Shown: in pieces, positions 23,965-36,030 of the stretch
Layout of the letters: each line of letters begins with the position of its first letter
Position numbering within the stretch: the stretch's first letter is position 1
NCBI GenBank assembly: GCA_030248295.1
Contig: JASANH010001153.1
Coordinates: 62,001-126,000, forward strand
Direction: 5' to 3'
Length of the DNA stretch: 64,000 nucleotides
Source: Mesodorylaimus sp. YZB2_4
Lineage: Eukaryota; Nematoda; Enoplea; Dorylaimida; Dorylaimidae
Program-made: the position numbers and the translations under genes
Notes under the pieces: model-generated
The model's input: only the letters and a program-made list of their open reading frames with translations
Told to the model about the DNA's origin: nothing
Database searches by the model: none

Positions 23965-26900
23965 ATGCGTATTGCCGAATTCACAGTTGACGTTCCATTG
24001 GCTGATATCGATGACGATTCGCAACCATATGATTATGACTCTGATCTGCGTGGTGTGTTCGGTTTGATCGAAAGTATAAACGAAAATTGTGATAACAACA
24101 ACCATTGTGGTCTCAGCTCCGACGTTCTGCAACCGCGTCAATGTCATGATTTATCATCGAGCGGAACATACGGGAAAAAGGGCTTGATGGTGGCGAAACA
24201 ACAAGAACTCCAAAACTCCAGTCCAGATACGGAAACATTTTCGGAAACATTGGGTGGATCATTGGAAGATTTGGTCAGCCATTTTGATGAACAGATTTCC
24301 CATTGTTTCAAAGATTTGACTGAGAATACTGAAAATATCGCGCCTGTTCAAATGAGAACCCAAGAAGAAATCATGAGTGAATCCCAGTAAGTAGACACGA
24401 CGGGTGAAATCTGCAAGATGGCACCGAATGCACTTCACACTGCTTTAAGATCAAAGTATCCGGGTACTTGAGATGAGTTTTCCTTGAACACTACTAACGT
24501 CTTCTGCGGGAAATCCAAGCTGATGGTGTGGAGAGTGGCTCCAAGCCAATTAGTCTACAGGTTTGGTGGTGTTCAAGGTCGAGTGACTGGTGGCGTAAAC
24601 CTGCTCCCCCCCCCCCACTTTGCTCTGTGAGTACCTCTCCTTGTGCCATACATGCTTAGCACTGTGGTGCCGTACAGTGTGCAATGACATATTGATCGTC
24701 TGTAATTGATAGCTAGAATGTGGACAACGCTTCCTATTGTGCAGAAGCTCCTAGGTAACAAGTCACCGTTATGAGTTAATCAACGATAATCAGTCTTGGA
24801 GCTTATAATGAGGCTGGGTAATGAAGGCCCCTCTTGTAGGATCTGGTGGACATTGACGGGCAACTTCGGTAACATTTTACCTATCGATTGGTCGAAAAGC
24901 TACGCCCGGAAATTACAGTTGCCAGCTCTGCATTTGAGACCGAAAGAGGTGAGCTTGAGTGTCTTGATATGTGCCCAGGTCGTGGCCTAGCGGGTTTTCA
25001 AGCTGGGTGCGCACTTAGAGAGGATGGTTCGACTCCCGGCCTCGGTAAAAAATGATTGTCGAATATGTGTTCCTTAGCCCTCGAGTGCGCCGCATGGTGC
25101 TTGGCTATGGATAAAGTACATATGAAATGACATGTGTTGTAGCGTGAGCGTATACGTAGCACAAATGACTGTGTTGCTTCCTAGTCCGCACCATGAGGGC
25201 AAGTGTTTAGATTAAAATTAGATAACCTTGATTCGTGTTCTCAAGTCCCTAAAAGCTTGTGGAATGTTCCAGGAGGCACGTTGTTTTCACTGGTATCTTC
25301 TTTTGGTTTTCTCCCCGACTGCTTGTTTATTTCCAGGTTCGCTTGTGTAAAAAAGGAATAACATTAGTGAGTCATCCCGTCCTCAGACGTCGCCTAGAAA
25401 TTCAATGATGTAGGACAGTGGAGGAGTTGACGGTGTCTAAATTGGGAAAACATGTTCCCTGTCTGTTCCCACTTGAATCAATACGAGACTAGCTAGTAGT
25501 CTTGCTAGACCACTAGTTGCTATGTAATCGAACTGTCGTTTGCGTCATTCGTCCATGCGAGCTCGCACACTGCTTGTTCTTGAATTTTAGGACCTAGGGT
25601 TTTTGGTGTGAAGGAATGAGTTAAATTGAATATTGCGCGAACAAAATATTGAAAAGATGGTGACGCGAACAGGCACGAGATTTAAGTTCTAGGCTGCGTG
25701 TACTGTTCTGTCAAGTGTTTTCCAAAGGAGACATGAAAAATGTATAGCTGTGCAGAAAATCACTTTTCAATGCGCCCATAATGAAATCATGAATGAATTT
25801 GCTAGGAGTAGGCACAAATTTTTTGGCAGGTTTTCATGATGAAAATATTGTTTGATAAAAGCGCGATAACAGTGACCAAATTCGCCCAAGACACTTGCGC
25901 CATCATCATCATCATATTTTATTCTTGTGCAAACGCATATGCGCACTAGGAGCACAAGAAACATAAAACACCACACTCATGATACTAAAATGTGAGAGTG
26001 TTGCGCTTATCAGTCAACCATCCCTGGTTTAACTGCTACCCGACGTATGCACTAAACTATTTTACTCGACCACGAATCGAACCCTCAGCAGAAAATGCGC
26101 CCCCTGCGTGAGAGGCAGGCGCATATTGTATAGCTCTCTAGGCAGTGTAAAGTACCATTCGCGCATTTCAAGCTGATCGTGAGTCATGCAGTGGGTCTTC
26201 GTGTCATCACGTTGCCTGATCCCTGAAAAAAATGCGCAAAACGAAGATGCTTGTGTACCAGGTTCTGTTCTTATCAGATCAATCCAAGAAAATTATAGAC
26301 TGTTTTCCAAAAATCTACTGTAGTGGGCTGAAACGTCGTTTGTTCATGTCTCGATTGCTCAGTGTCTGTGAGAACAAAATCGATCCTGGATGGTCAGCTT
26401 TGAAAAGGAGAGCCTGCTTGAACTTTCATCAGCTGAAATTGTACAAGATAGGAGCAGCAGGTCGTTTTGTGTCATACCCAGTCGTTGAGGCACACGACCA
26501 ATTGAACTCGCCAAAAAAATGGCGTCTGGGAAAAATGACCTCTTCCTAATAGTTGAAGATAAAACGCTGAGACGGATTGGATCGGAGTACTCCAAACCTC
26601 TATGGCCCCAGGCCAGCATCGACTGAGGGGTGGATCGGTTCCCCATCCTATTCAACTGCTAAATCGGCCGGATCGGCAGCTAATATTTTTCGCATTTTAT
26701 CGCCTGGGAAATGATAGTGTGGCAAACTATAATGATAAAACACCTTTTTTCTCTCGAATCATATTTCAATCCCGCTTTAGGCTCTCCTTATCTCTCCTAT
26801 GTCCTTTGAAGTGTTCTAACAGAGCGTGACAGCGAGGAACCATGGCAGGTTGGTGAGGACGCAGTGCCAATCACGTCACCCCCATCTATCTTCGATTCTT

Positions 26901-29231
26901 TGAAGCGGATCAGCCGGATTGGATCGGGATCGGGATCCAGGCCTAGGGTCGGATTGGGAGATACTGGGCCCCAGGATGACGAAATTGTGAATTAGGGAAG
27001 CGATATTTGGCGCATGGAATGTTGTCACGGCAGTTGAATTAAACTTTTATATAAATGCGAGCTTTTTAGGGAGTTGCTTTATACAACCGCACATTTTTCA
27101 CAAACGCGGCAGCAGCCAATAAGACCCCGCATCGACCGATGTGCCCGGATCCCACTATATTCCAATATACGCCGATATGCCCGTATCCCAATCCCTATGC
27201 AGCATAGCCGACCCGCTTAAAAATAAAAAAATGATGGGGATGGGGTATTTAGCACTGCGCCCTCACCAACCTGCCCTGTTTCCTCGCTGTTTTTCAGACC
27301 CCTGCAAAGGACACAGAAGATCTAACCAGCGCCTAAAGCGGGATTAAATGCTAATTTGGGAGAAGAAGCTGGATTTTCTCATTATCGTGTGTTCATACCT
27401 TATCATTTTCCAGCTCAAAATATTAGTTACCAATCCTGCAGTCCGGCCAAATCGGTGGATCGGTCGATGCTAGAATGAGACCCTACAAACTTTATCTCAT
27501 TCCCCTTCCTATCCAGTTGTCCAATCATATCACATCTTTGGTTTTGCTGCCTTTCGAGTCCCTCCTCACATCCGCGGCAGAAATGCTTCCTTATTTTAGA
27601 CAGACGTGGAAGAAGATGCGAGCAGCAACGATTTGGACGTATCGGGCGACGAAGAATTGGCGCAGGCTTTGGATTTGCATAGCCTCATAGCATCGCAGCT
27701 CTCACCAATGGATCCTCCTCCACAAACTGCTGATGAAGTGATTGAAGAGATTGATGAAATCTATATGCAGGTTCGACTTTGTTCAGAGATCATCCCATCA
27801 TATTTTGATGGTTTCTCTGTTTCAGCAATCTTACACTTCGGAGTGGACAGCGTGCAGTGATTTAACAGCAGATTCGGCAGAATCTTTTTCGAGCTCCTCA
27901 ATGATGACATCACCAATGAACGTAATGACTTATTCGCTCCTGGGGCAAGATGGCAGCTGCTTGGAAGATCGGGTGCAAGATGTGGCCAGGGTGGCCACTT
28001 GTGAACAGAGTAAGTTCTTCCAAAGTGGATTTTAGAGCCAGCATTAACCAGGCAGTATGACGGGCACTGCGGGCGGGTGTCTTTATAGGGTCACGATCTT
28101 GTAGTACGGCTTAGGGACCTATTTTTCAAAGGAGGACCAAGTCATGACGAGCAAACAATGGCCGTAAAAGTTTACAAAAATTTTTGCGCGAAATTAAAAT
28201 TCCTGTCCCGTTTACACTGTCCTGCCAAAATTGCAAGATTAAAGGGAAACCTTTCCATTCCTCAGGTTACGAACTCCTGTTTTTCATTTTTTGTGAATTG
28301 GTAACGACACGCATGAAATTTGGCCAACTTTTTATTCGAATCTGTTTTGCATCGTGTAATGATTTCTGTCTCAAGTTGCGATCATGATGCCTCGTCAGCA
28401 AGTACAGCGCTGCTGTGATAAGATTCTCGTCAATGTAATTCTGGTGCATGCGTGCACAAGACACGAGGTCCGGTGTAACCCTCGTGATAGAAAGTTACTT
28501 ATCTCCCTTGCCTGGAAAATGGGAAATTGGGTTTGCTGTTTCAGCATCAGTGCTTAGCCTAGCTCCAATGGGAGTTTGTGTCCCGGGGCTTGAAGATTTC
28601 TCCCACTCAACTTTAACTATTCTTTACCAGGTCTAATGAAAATGCCGTACAAAGACTTGGTCGCTATGCACTCGGAACTGGAATCATTGATTCAGATCTA
28701 TAATGAAACGCTGGTGCAGGAGTTAGCATTCCGTGACGAATTAGAATACGACAAGGAGGTCAAGAACACGTTTATCGCGTTGCTAACAAGCGTTCAAAAC
28801 AAACGTCGTCAGTGGAATGCCGACAAAAAACGAAAAACGTCCGACGCGAAAACATCCCCAGCTACGTTCATGAATGGACAGAGTCTGCCTCAAGTTCGTG
28901 TCCTTAAAATTAATGGTAGTCTCGAAGTAGAACTATAACAAATTGCTACTTTTTAGTATTTGACGGCAATCATCCCGTACGATGAGGAGGCGGGACCTAT
29001 GGACAACACGACACTCGAACGTTTGATAAAAAGTAAGATTCTGCTAGTCTCTGTTTAATCAGGCTTATTAGGAGTGCCTGGGGAAATTTTTTATTGCGAG
29101 CAAGTTTTAAGCCATTATGACTCAGCTGACGATGAGGCATCTCTCACTGTATCACACCACTTGATGCAGAAATGAATGCTCCAGCTGTGCACGAGGCTCA
29201 TGTCACCCTTCTTTACATTTTACTTTTCTAA
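23965..29231 (+). CDS. unc-76: FEZ/UNC-76 family axonal transport adaptor
   Basis: Seven exons (23965-24386, 24840-24948, 27600-27770, 27826-28009, 28631-28893, 28957-29032, 29170-29231) join in phase to 1287 nt, 428 residues. FEZ landmarks appear in order: SLEDLVSHFDEQISHCF, APVQMRTQEEI, WWTLTGNFGNILPIDW (about 143-158), LAQALDLHSLIASQL, TADEVIEEIDEIY, the coiled-coil segment with NETLVQELAFRDELEY and KEVKNTFIALLTSVQNKRRQW, then YLTAIIPYDEE and a short helical C-terminus. The length suits the family (about 380-480). FEZ proteins are kinesin-1 cargo adaptors needed for axon outgrowth and fasciculation. The Ser-rich exon 4 looks lineage-specific. Intron 2 (2.65 kb) holds two SINEs and GGATC-word repeats. 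The start is the first ATG before the acidic N-terminus; further upstream exons are not excluded. Confidence 0.92.
24975..25135 (+). repeat. tRNA-derived SINE, family 1, in unc-76 intron 2
   Basis: A box tggcctagcggg at about 24983 and B box ggttcgactcccgg at about 25026, then the shared body (atgattgtcgaatatgtgtt, agccctcgagtgcgc, cttggctatggataaag) and a gacatg tail. Confidence 0.7.
25895..26150 (-). repeat. tRNA-derived SINE, family 2, in unc-76 intron 2
   Basis: On the minus strand a B box gggttcgattcgtgg (about 26075-26090) follows a tRNA-like head (gcgcctgcctctcacgca). The body ends in aataaaatatgatgatgatg, a trinucleotide tail. The 3' body differs from family 1. Confidence 0.6.
26560..27475. 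repeat. GGATC-word repeat tract in unc-76 intron 2
   Basis: Words such as ggattggatcgg, ggatcgggatcggga and cggccggatcgg recur at 26570-26680, 26900-26960, 27140-27200 and 27440-27470. The vocabulary matches the element in the intron of gene B. Termini and target duplications could not be fixed; several insertions may overlap. Confidence 0.45.
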
Positions 29232-29412
29232 AATTCTGGCTGCAAGTACTAAATTGGAGGCCAGCTCTTCCTTTAGTAGGCTCTTAGAAAAAACCACACT
29301 GGCGGTCATTGGAAACGTTAGAGGCATTACAATTTCTGATATTTGGCAGAAATTTTTGTGATGTGCTAAAAAATTAACAGAAACAAATGTTAGATTGCAT
29401 GCCGCCTAAGAA

Positions 29413-29905
29413 TTTCTCCAGTGATCAGTTTCCTCCAGTGATCAGTTTCCTCCAGTGATCAGTTTCCTCCAGTGATCAGTTTCCTCCAGTGATCAGTTTC
29501 CTCCAGTGATCAGTTTCCTCCAGTGATCAGTTTCCTCCAGTGATCAGTTTCCTCCAGTGATCAGTTTCCTCCAGTGATCAGTTTCCTCCAGTGATCAGTT
29601 TCCTCCAGTGATCAGTTTCCTCCAGTGATCAGTTTCCTCCAGTGATCAGTTTCCTCCAGTGATCAGTTTCCTCCAGTGATCAGTTTCCTCCAGTGATCAG
29701 TTTCCTCCAGTGATCAGTTTCCTCCAGTGATCAGTTTCCTCCAGTGATCAGTTTCCTCCAGTGATCAGTTTCCTCCAGTGATCAGTTTCCTCCAGTGATC
29801 AGTTTCCTCCAGTGATCAGTTTCCTCCAGTGATCAGTTTCCTCCAGTGATCAGTTTCCTCCAGTGATCAGTTTCCTCCAGTGATCAGTTTCCTCCAGTGA
29901 TCAGT
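29413..29905 (+). repeat. 17-bp minisatellite, 29 copies
   Basis: Unit TTCCTCCAGTGATCAGT repeated 29 times with no length variation (493 bp = 29 x 17). I see only one substitution, in the first unit. Each unit carries the palindrome TGATCA. There are no spacers between units. The array starts 182 bp after the stop codon of the UNC-76 gene. Confidence 0.95.
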
Positions 29906-29918
29906 GATCAGTCTTATA

Positions 29919-29960
29919 ATTGTGAAGCCGACTCCAGATATCTGGAGTCGGTTTCACAAT
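29919..29960. repeat. Compact near-perfect hairpin beside minisatellite
   Basis: attgtgaagccgactccaga is followed directly by tatctggagtcgg and tttcacaat, a stem of about 20 bp with one mismatch and almost no loop. A further gattgtgaaaccga copy lies at 30026. Confidence 0.7.
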
Positions 29961-30007
29961 CATAGGACATCATGATGTAGGATTGAAACTTGGGATATTT
30001 CAATATT

Positions 30008-30322
30008 TTAGGACGTTTCTTGACTGATTGTGAAACCGAGCCCTGGTATATATGTACTGTAGGCTCCAGGAATACACCGAGCAAAACAAGCAGTAACAGG
30101 GAATCTTTTTAGTACTTCGAGCAGTGGACGATAACAATCCAAGTGTTCCCAACATGCTGACAGATTACATTCTGAATGGTAAGGCCATACCCGAGTTCCG
30201 CTAAAATAAGTACTTGAATATTTTATTTCAGTGGTTTGTCCATCGGCCACCGCTTCGTTGTCCTTGTGGTAAATGAGAACCATGCTCACGATCAGCACAG
30301 TTAGTTCTGGCCATCCGTCCAT
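30008..30322 (-). CDS. Candidate small secreted Cys-containing protein (unassigned)
   Basis: An ATG-initiated 104-codon frame. The first 20 residues include LTVLIVSMVLIY, a plausible signal-peptide core. The second half has five cysteines (ECNLSACWEHLDC and TACFARC), a pattern seen in small secreted peptides. No family recognised. No paralogue or expression evidence is available; it may be chance. Confidence 0.25.
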   Translation of the reverse strand: MDGWPELTVLIVSMVLIYHKDNEAVADGQTTEIKYSSTYFSGTRVWPYHSECNLSACWEHLDCYRPLLEVLKRFPVTACFARCIPGAYSTYIPGLGFTISQETS

Positions 30323-30862
30323 CTGCTCATCATCTTTTTCGTGGGTCTTGTGATATTTCTAACCATGACTGGTTTTCCTGTTTACATTTATCCTTCCCCA
30401 TCAGTTGCACCAAAGTTAGGCTATTTCATGTTTCACCGCACGTATGTAACAAGAAAGCGGTGACATAGTGGTTATCCTTTCAAAAACTTTTCAGAATTCA
30501 GAATTTCGATTCATTTGTTTTTTCGATCTCTTATTTTTTTGTGGGAGTACTTTTATTTATCGTTGTTTTTAATCGACAGCAGTAATTAACAGTTTATTGG
30601 TACAGTGTGTCCAATGCATGAGCAAGTGTCTGGTTTTTCTCTTCCGCTTCATGGAGCTTGGTGCTTTCATAGCGACATTCCACAAAGCATTTCTCAACAA
30701 AATCATCCTCTCATGCTCGTGCTTTATTGTTCTCGGATGTCTGTTGGCCGTCCCGACAAGGGGCTGCTGTAACTTACAAGTAAACCTCTCAAAACCTCTC
30801 AAATTCTTTTTGGGTTGTGCCATTTTCCTCAAGGAACTCTCTTATTCTTGCGCTAACTCTGA

Positions 30863-31262
30863 TCGAGCGAATCCCCTTGGCAGTGGAAAATCGTTGTGGA
30901 TGGCACTGGCCGGATCGTGTGGTTCTTGAACTCCTAAGATCGATTCGACTTCATGCCGTTTTGTGGTGAGTGACCCGTTTCCTTAACTTCAGTTGTCGTT
31001 AGTAGGCAGCCAGCCTCCGACATACCCTGGTAGGCTGTACTCTTTTAAAGTAGCCCCCGTGGTAAAAGTGGATGCTATCAGAGTATGTCATAGGCTGGCT
31101 GCCTACTACCGACAACCGAAGTTAAGGAAACGGTTCTTACCCGGTAGAACACGGCAGAAAGTCGAATCGATTTTAGGAATACATGAATAACACGATCGAG
31201 CCAGTGCCATCCACAACGATTCTCTGCTGCCAACGGGATTCGCTCGATCAGAGGTGGTATGG
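30863..31262. repeat. Long inverted repeat with about 175-bp arms
   Basis: The left arm (about 30863-31038) and right arm (about 31087-31262) are reverse complements at roughly 85% identity, starting ctctgatcgagcgaatcc in each. The spacer is about 50 bp. Each arm, read inward, has an open frame (LIERIPLA, ENRCGWHW, DRV, SIRL) ending at a GT donor-like site (gtgagt or gtaaga). It may be a foldback element or two convergent exon copies. Confidence 0.6.
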
Positions 31263-34200
31263 ACGCACCAGTTCGTGCATTAAGTCATCAATGGCGACAA
31301 TTAGTATTAAAGGCATCAATCAACCTACGGCCATCCATAAAAGACTCGGCAACACTGATAGCGTGTGGTCAGGTTGTCTTATGCAGTTCCCCAAACCCCT
31401 GCTACTCATCATGTAATATTTGGTGGCACTTAATTTGCTGGTGTCATTGTGGTCCTTTATTTGGAAAATTGTGGTCCTTTATTTGGGAATTGGGTCCTTT
31501 ATTTTGATAGCATGCATGTATTTCCTTGGGCGGTGAGTAAAATACGAGTATAGCATCTGCAAATTGCGCGTATTCAGGTTTTCTAAGTTTGTCCGGTTTT
31601 CATTTCTTACCTTGACTGGCCGTCTTCGTCATTCCTGTTATTCTGTAAGTTATGCAGATGAAAATTATTTTTAACGCTTTCCATTTGAGTCATATTTGGT
31701 CTGTTGTTTAACAGCGCCCTACCATTCTTCGCAGCCACAAACACGGCTCTCAGCTCTTGCGTAGGAAAGTTCTGTTCTAATGGCCGAAAGGTCAAGGAGC
31801 TACTGTCTTTAGTAGTGCAACTTCCGCATGCCTGGTGTCTCATTTTCGAGAACACGCGGTCCAGGGCATATTATCACTCTATGCACCTATTGCTGCTCAT
31901 TATAGAGAAGTGAGCAGGTCATTGGGGGATTAAAATTAAACAAATAATTCATGGGTTCGTTGAGTGCTGCACGAGCGAAAGTTGTCAATTGACATATATA
32001 GATACGCGCTGTTCCGAGCTGAGTTCATAATAGCTACGAATCATTAGTAGAACGGTACCTTGTCGTTGACAGCAACCACGCCCCTAGTTATTGGACCATA
32101 ATTAGAACGGACGAACCCTGCGTGCAGTGCGTACACCTTACGAGTCTTTTGATGTGTGCTCGCATATCTTTCTTCATTTTCGTGGATTCCCTCGCTTGAG
32201 CAAAGCAGATTTTGACCTTCAGCTGCCCAGTGGTCAATCCTTCTAACGATAAGCAAGACACTGTAAAGACCACAAAACAACCCCCGACCCGTGTCGCTGG
32301 CTAGTTCAAGCCACCCCTCAAACCAGCAAAAATCGAACTCGTCTTGAAGAAGTAGGAGTCCAAAAGAACATGGTCAGTCCCCAAGTCGAAGTCGCGAGCT
32401 GCGGAATATGCCAATTAGGGTGTCCTGCTCGTGAGTTGTGATAAACCGGATGTAGGCAGGAAACCTCGAGCTCCGGTTAGGAAAGATGGGAACAAGTGTG
32501 CGGATGTCGATTAGCTACGATTAGTCGTCATGTGAGCATATCGCTAACAGCCTCGTGCCTACAGATCATCGGTATCGGAAATAAACGGGATCTTGTTGAG
32601 CAAAGTTTCCAAGTTACTGTATGCGCGCGCATTCGAAAAAATTTGGCAGGGACTCGTCTCACACCTTATTCGTGAGGGCGTGAGCTTTAAAGCCAATAAG
32701 TCCTCATCAAAGTCACTGCTTGCCAGTTTACACGTACTCCGTGCCATGCCATTCAATGCAGTGATACTACGCTCTACCGTTTTTTTACCCCAATGACTTC
32801 TTACTCCACTTAGATCTCTAAATAGAGCCTCTTTCATCAGCCTGCTGGCCATATTAGTACCGCTTTCAGAAGAAAGTTTGAAGAGCGAGAACACGGTCGG
32901 TTAGCAATTGAGCAAATGAACCCGCACTACTCATGCTCGCAGAAGCATAAGTGTGAATTAGAGCGAGAGTTGGAATCGGAGTTGGCTCTGGCTTGTCGAA
33001 CCTTTGACTTTGCTAAAGGCCAATGGAACTGGAATAGGCTAAGACAATATCAGCCTCACGGACGCGCTATTTTGCACACTGCATGAGCAGTAGGATCAAT
33101 TAGTCTGCTGGAAACACGGTACGATGAGGCTTACAGTTTAAAATATTCCACCACGGAAATTGAAGGAGACGAACAATGTCTCCAAATGTTCCAAATATGC
33201 ACATTTTTAAAGCCAGATCGCAGCTACAATACATATGTGGGGGTTGAAGTAAGAAATCTCGATTTCTGATTTTCTCTTTAGCGTTTTAGTTTCACTGTCA
33301 AATTGCGGTCTAGCAGTAACTGACAGGATAGATTAGAATATGCTAGCGCGTACGATTTAAGTAAATGTTTGGTTTTGGTAGCATTTTGCAGCAGTTGCGA
33401 AACGCTTTCATCAGAATCAGATTGTGAGAAATTTTTTGGATGCTTTATCGAATCCCGAAATCAGGTTTTCAAATTCACCCAAGCCTGTCCCCACTCTAAA
33501 ATGTCAAAACCTAACCTGATGGGACCAAAACTCAAATTTGACTTGAAACTCAAGTTTTGAGAAAGTTCCAAGCAACCAAATTCCAACTAGGATGACGCTA
33601 TGAGGTGCTTTAAGACCTGAACCTGCCTAATGGGCTCTTTGAGCCTCACATATGACTCGGCTGGCATACATAGGAACTCGAATAGGACGCAATAAATTAC
33701 AGTACTGTAGACACTTTACCGTTTTCTACGTCTTCGACCTGTAGCTAGACTGATAAAACCGCAGCACCCCTTTCAGTTAAAACAGATAGCCTCAAGGCGA
33801 ATGCTTTAAACTCGCTTCTTTTTGACCACTACATTACTGTACTGTATGTGAGAATTAAATTCTCAGTCGGCGACAAAACCGACCAGATAGGAATCGTTTT
33901 CAAGTGGGATTCGGGGGCACATCCTGGGTGTCAATCAGCAAACATTCACATATCCGAGAAGTGCTCGTAACTATAATGAAATCCTGTCTAAAATACAATC
34001 GAAAACAATTGTTGTTAACAACGTATCAAAATGTTCTGAGTTGGCCAATTTTTTGAAAGCCAGATGTGGAAATCGACTTGCTGCATTATTTAAAAGGGGT
34101 AATATGGCTAGCCGATAAATAACTATATCATATGCTAACTCACGCGCCTTATCTCCTTTTTGGAATTGTGAAGCCAGGAGGTCTTCATATAGAACAAAAT

Positions 34201-35110
34201 AGCGTTAGTAGAGGCTACTCTCAAACAGACCACGGCTCCATCTTGTTCTTTTCGAACTCTCTCTTGCTTTGGAGAATGTGCCAGGTGCGTGAGCTATAGC
34301 ACAATCACTTTCAAAGTTTTGCCTGCGAACTCTTCAGAAGACACAAATAAAGAAAATGTAGGACACATAAAGGGTGCTGCTCTCGCACCGTTAGTCCGTG
34401 GGCGAATGTTTCCCTGTATCATCACAGGCACATCCGCACCGACAAGTCTGGCGAAAAGTGGCAAACAATACATCGACTTTTCCTTCGTGCATCATCGGAT
34501 CACACTTACACACGGGGACAGAGACACACCTGAGAGGCAGGTAAATTATGCCAGTCGATAAGTCCTCAGATACCTCGGCTTTAACAGTGTTGAATAAGAT
34601 GGCACGAGAAGGTGCGAAGATGGCTGGGTGGCTGTTATACTCGCACAGTACATACGGCCTGACGATTTTGACTGGGTGATGGGTGTCATCCTCGATCGCT
34701 GCTCGAGCTAAACTGACGGATCTGCGTATTCTTCGTCCTGTTCATTGTCAACTAGTTTCATATTCTAGACACATATATCAACGCTCGTGAATCGTGATGG
34801 GTTCATGGGCCCATTTTGTGCACCAACTTGGGTGAAAATCTCGTAGCTAGCTTTGTAGTGTTGTAGCTAATCATTGTTTCTAATTGTTCTGTGCTGCGGC
34901 GATAGTTTGGAACGGCAGGTCAAGAGAATCTCTCATTTCGACCAAGTGTGTAAAGAACCTCGTTTGGGATGGGGTGAAAGTAAGCGTGAAGAGATGAACT
35001 AAAATTCCGCCAGAAAAAGCCCAAATGTTCTTACGGAGTGACCGCGGAAGTTCTCTTTTAACTTGGCGCTGAAATATTACACACAGTTTTGTACATCATT
35101 GTGACGACCG
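31263..35110. other. Gene-poor stretch with weak unassigned frames
   Basis: Unassigned open frames include 32559-32894 (-), 32044-32280 (-), 31607-31855 (-) and about 34120-34561 (+). Some end in donor-like sites (gtaaga after 31612 on the minus strand), so a multi-exon minus-strand gene of unknown type is possible. None shows a recognisable domain and several begin only at GTG or TTG. Confidence 0.3.
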
Positions 35111-35160
35111 ATCCGAATGAATATGTTTTGTTCAGAGTCGCTGGTCGCGGGCCGCGGGTC

Positions 35161-35200
35161 GAAACTTGGCGCTGGTCATTCGAGACCAGCGCCAAGTTTC
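35161..35200. repeat. Perfect 17-bp-stem hairpin
   Basis: gaaacttggcgctggtc, loop attcga, then gaccagcgccaagtttc. Perfect complementarity over 17 bp. Confidence 0.85.
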
Positions 35201-35253
35201 AGTCAATTGTTTTGTTTTGCTTCAATTTTTGCAATGGTTCGAAGATTTAGAAA

Positions 35254-35310
35254 GTCCTGCATTTTTCGATCAACAGAATCTCTTATTCTGTCGATCGAAA
35301 AATGCAGGAC
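35254..35310. repeat. 57-nt near-perfect hairpin
   Basis: gtcctgcatttttcgatc pairs with gatcgaaaaatgcaggac, and inside that acagaat pairs with attctgt around a ctctt loop. The stem totals about 26 bp, a pre-miRNA-like size, 53 bp after the previous hairpin. Confidence 0.85.
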
Positions 35311-35519
35311 AGAATGGTCCTACATCTGATTGTGAGATCAAGATATTCAAACTATGATAATTGGCAAAAGCTATGGACCACTTTAAAATTTTTTTGCTTT
35401 CACATTCTTATCGCAAAAGGGATTCTTCAAAGCGATTGGACGTTTTTCGTTTTTGACTCCGCCTACTTGAGCTGTGACCGTCTCGTCTGTGGCCAAACTG
35501 TAGTCGAACCGTAACCAAC

Positions 35520-36030
35520 AAGTTCTCAGGAACCCTTCCTTCTGGCCGTCCTTTTTCTCTCTTCCTCCGCTTTTTTTCTCCTATTTCCATTAGTTATTTT
35601 TAACGGAATATGGCATATAACTCTTTTTTTTATTTTTTTAAATTTTTTCCCCCCTTCCCCCTTTTCCTCCGAGTCTTAGCGGCGGGTTCAGCTTCCCTCT
35701 CTCCGCTTCCTCTCTCCTCCATCCCTGGGCGAGCTCTCCCCTTCGGGCTTTATCTCTCTCCCCCAGGCCCCAGGCAGGCAGCCTTTCTCTCCGCCTTCTC
35801 TCTTCTACCCCTTCCGCAGCTCCTCAGAGTCAAGCATGCGTTCTCTTTCCCTCAGAGCTACCGTAGGTGGCCTAGCTTCATTTCCCTCCCAGGAGGTTCT
35901 AGTCACCTCCCTCGTCATCTCCATAACCTCGTCTCCCTTGTTCTAGACTCATCCAGGTTTATGTTCAACCTATCAATTCTTTCCCTTCTTTCTTCTCTCA
36001 CCAATTTCGATACCGGAGACTAATAGAACA
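35520..36030. other. Pyrimidine-rich tract
   Basis: About 500 bp strongly enriched in C and T on the plus strand (blocks such as ttttccccccttccccctttt and ctctctccgcttcctctctcc). The 137-codon Ser/Leu/Pro/Phe-rich frame across it (35610-36023) follows from this composition and is not a convincing gene. Confidence 0.6.

Noticed and set aside
29413..29905. CRISPR-like regular array
   Set aside because: The units are contiguous with no unique spacers, and the context is an intron-containing animal genome. It is a minisatellite.
32559..32894. Possible amidated neuropeptide precursor (SHWGKK)
   Set aside because: Only one such site, no signal peptide, and the frame starts at GTG after a stop; the motif can occur by chance.
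34120..34561. Open stretch of about 140 codons ending near a donor-like gtaaat
   Set aside because: No ATG in frame and no family resemblance; kept only as part of the gene-poor region.
35610..36023. 137-codon Ser/Leu/Pro/Phe-rich frame
   Set aside because: It is explained by the pyrimidine-rich tract; no domain, no splice context.
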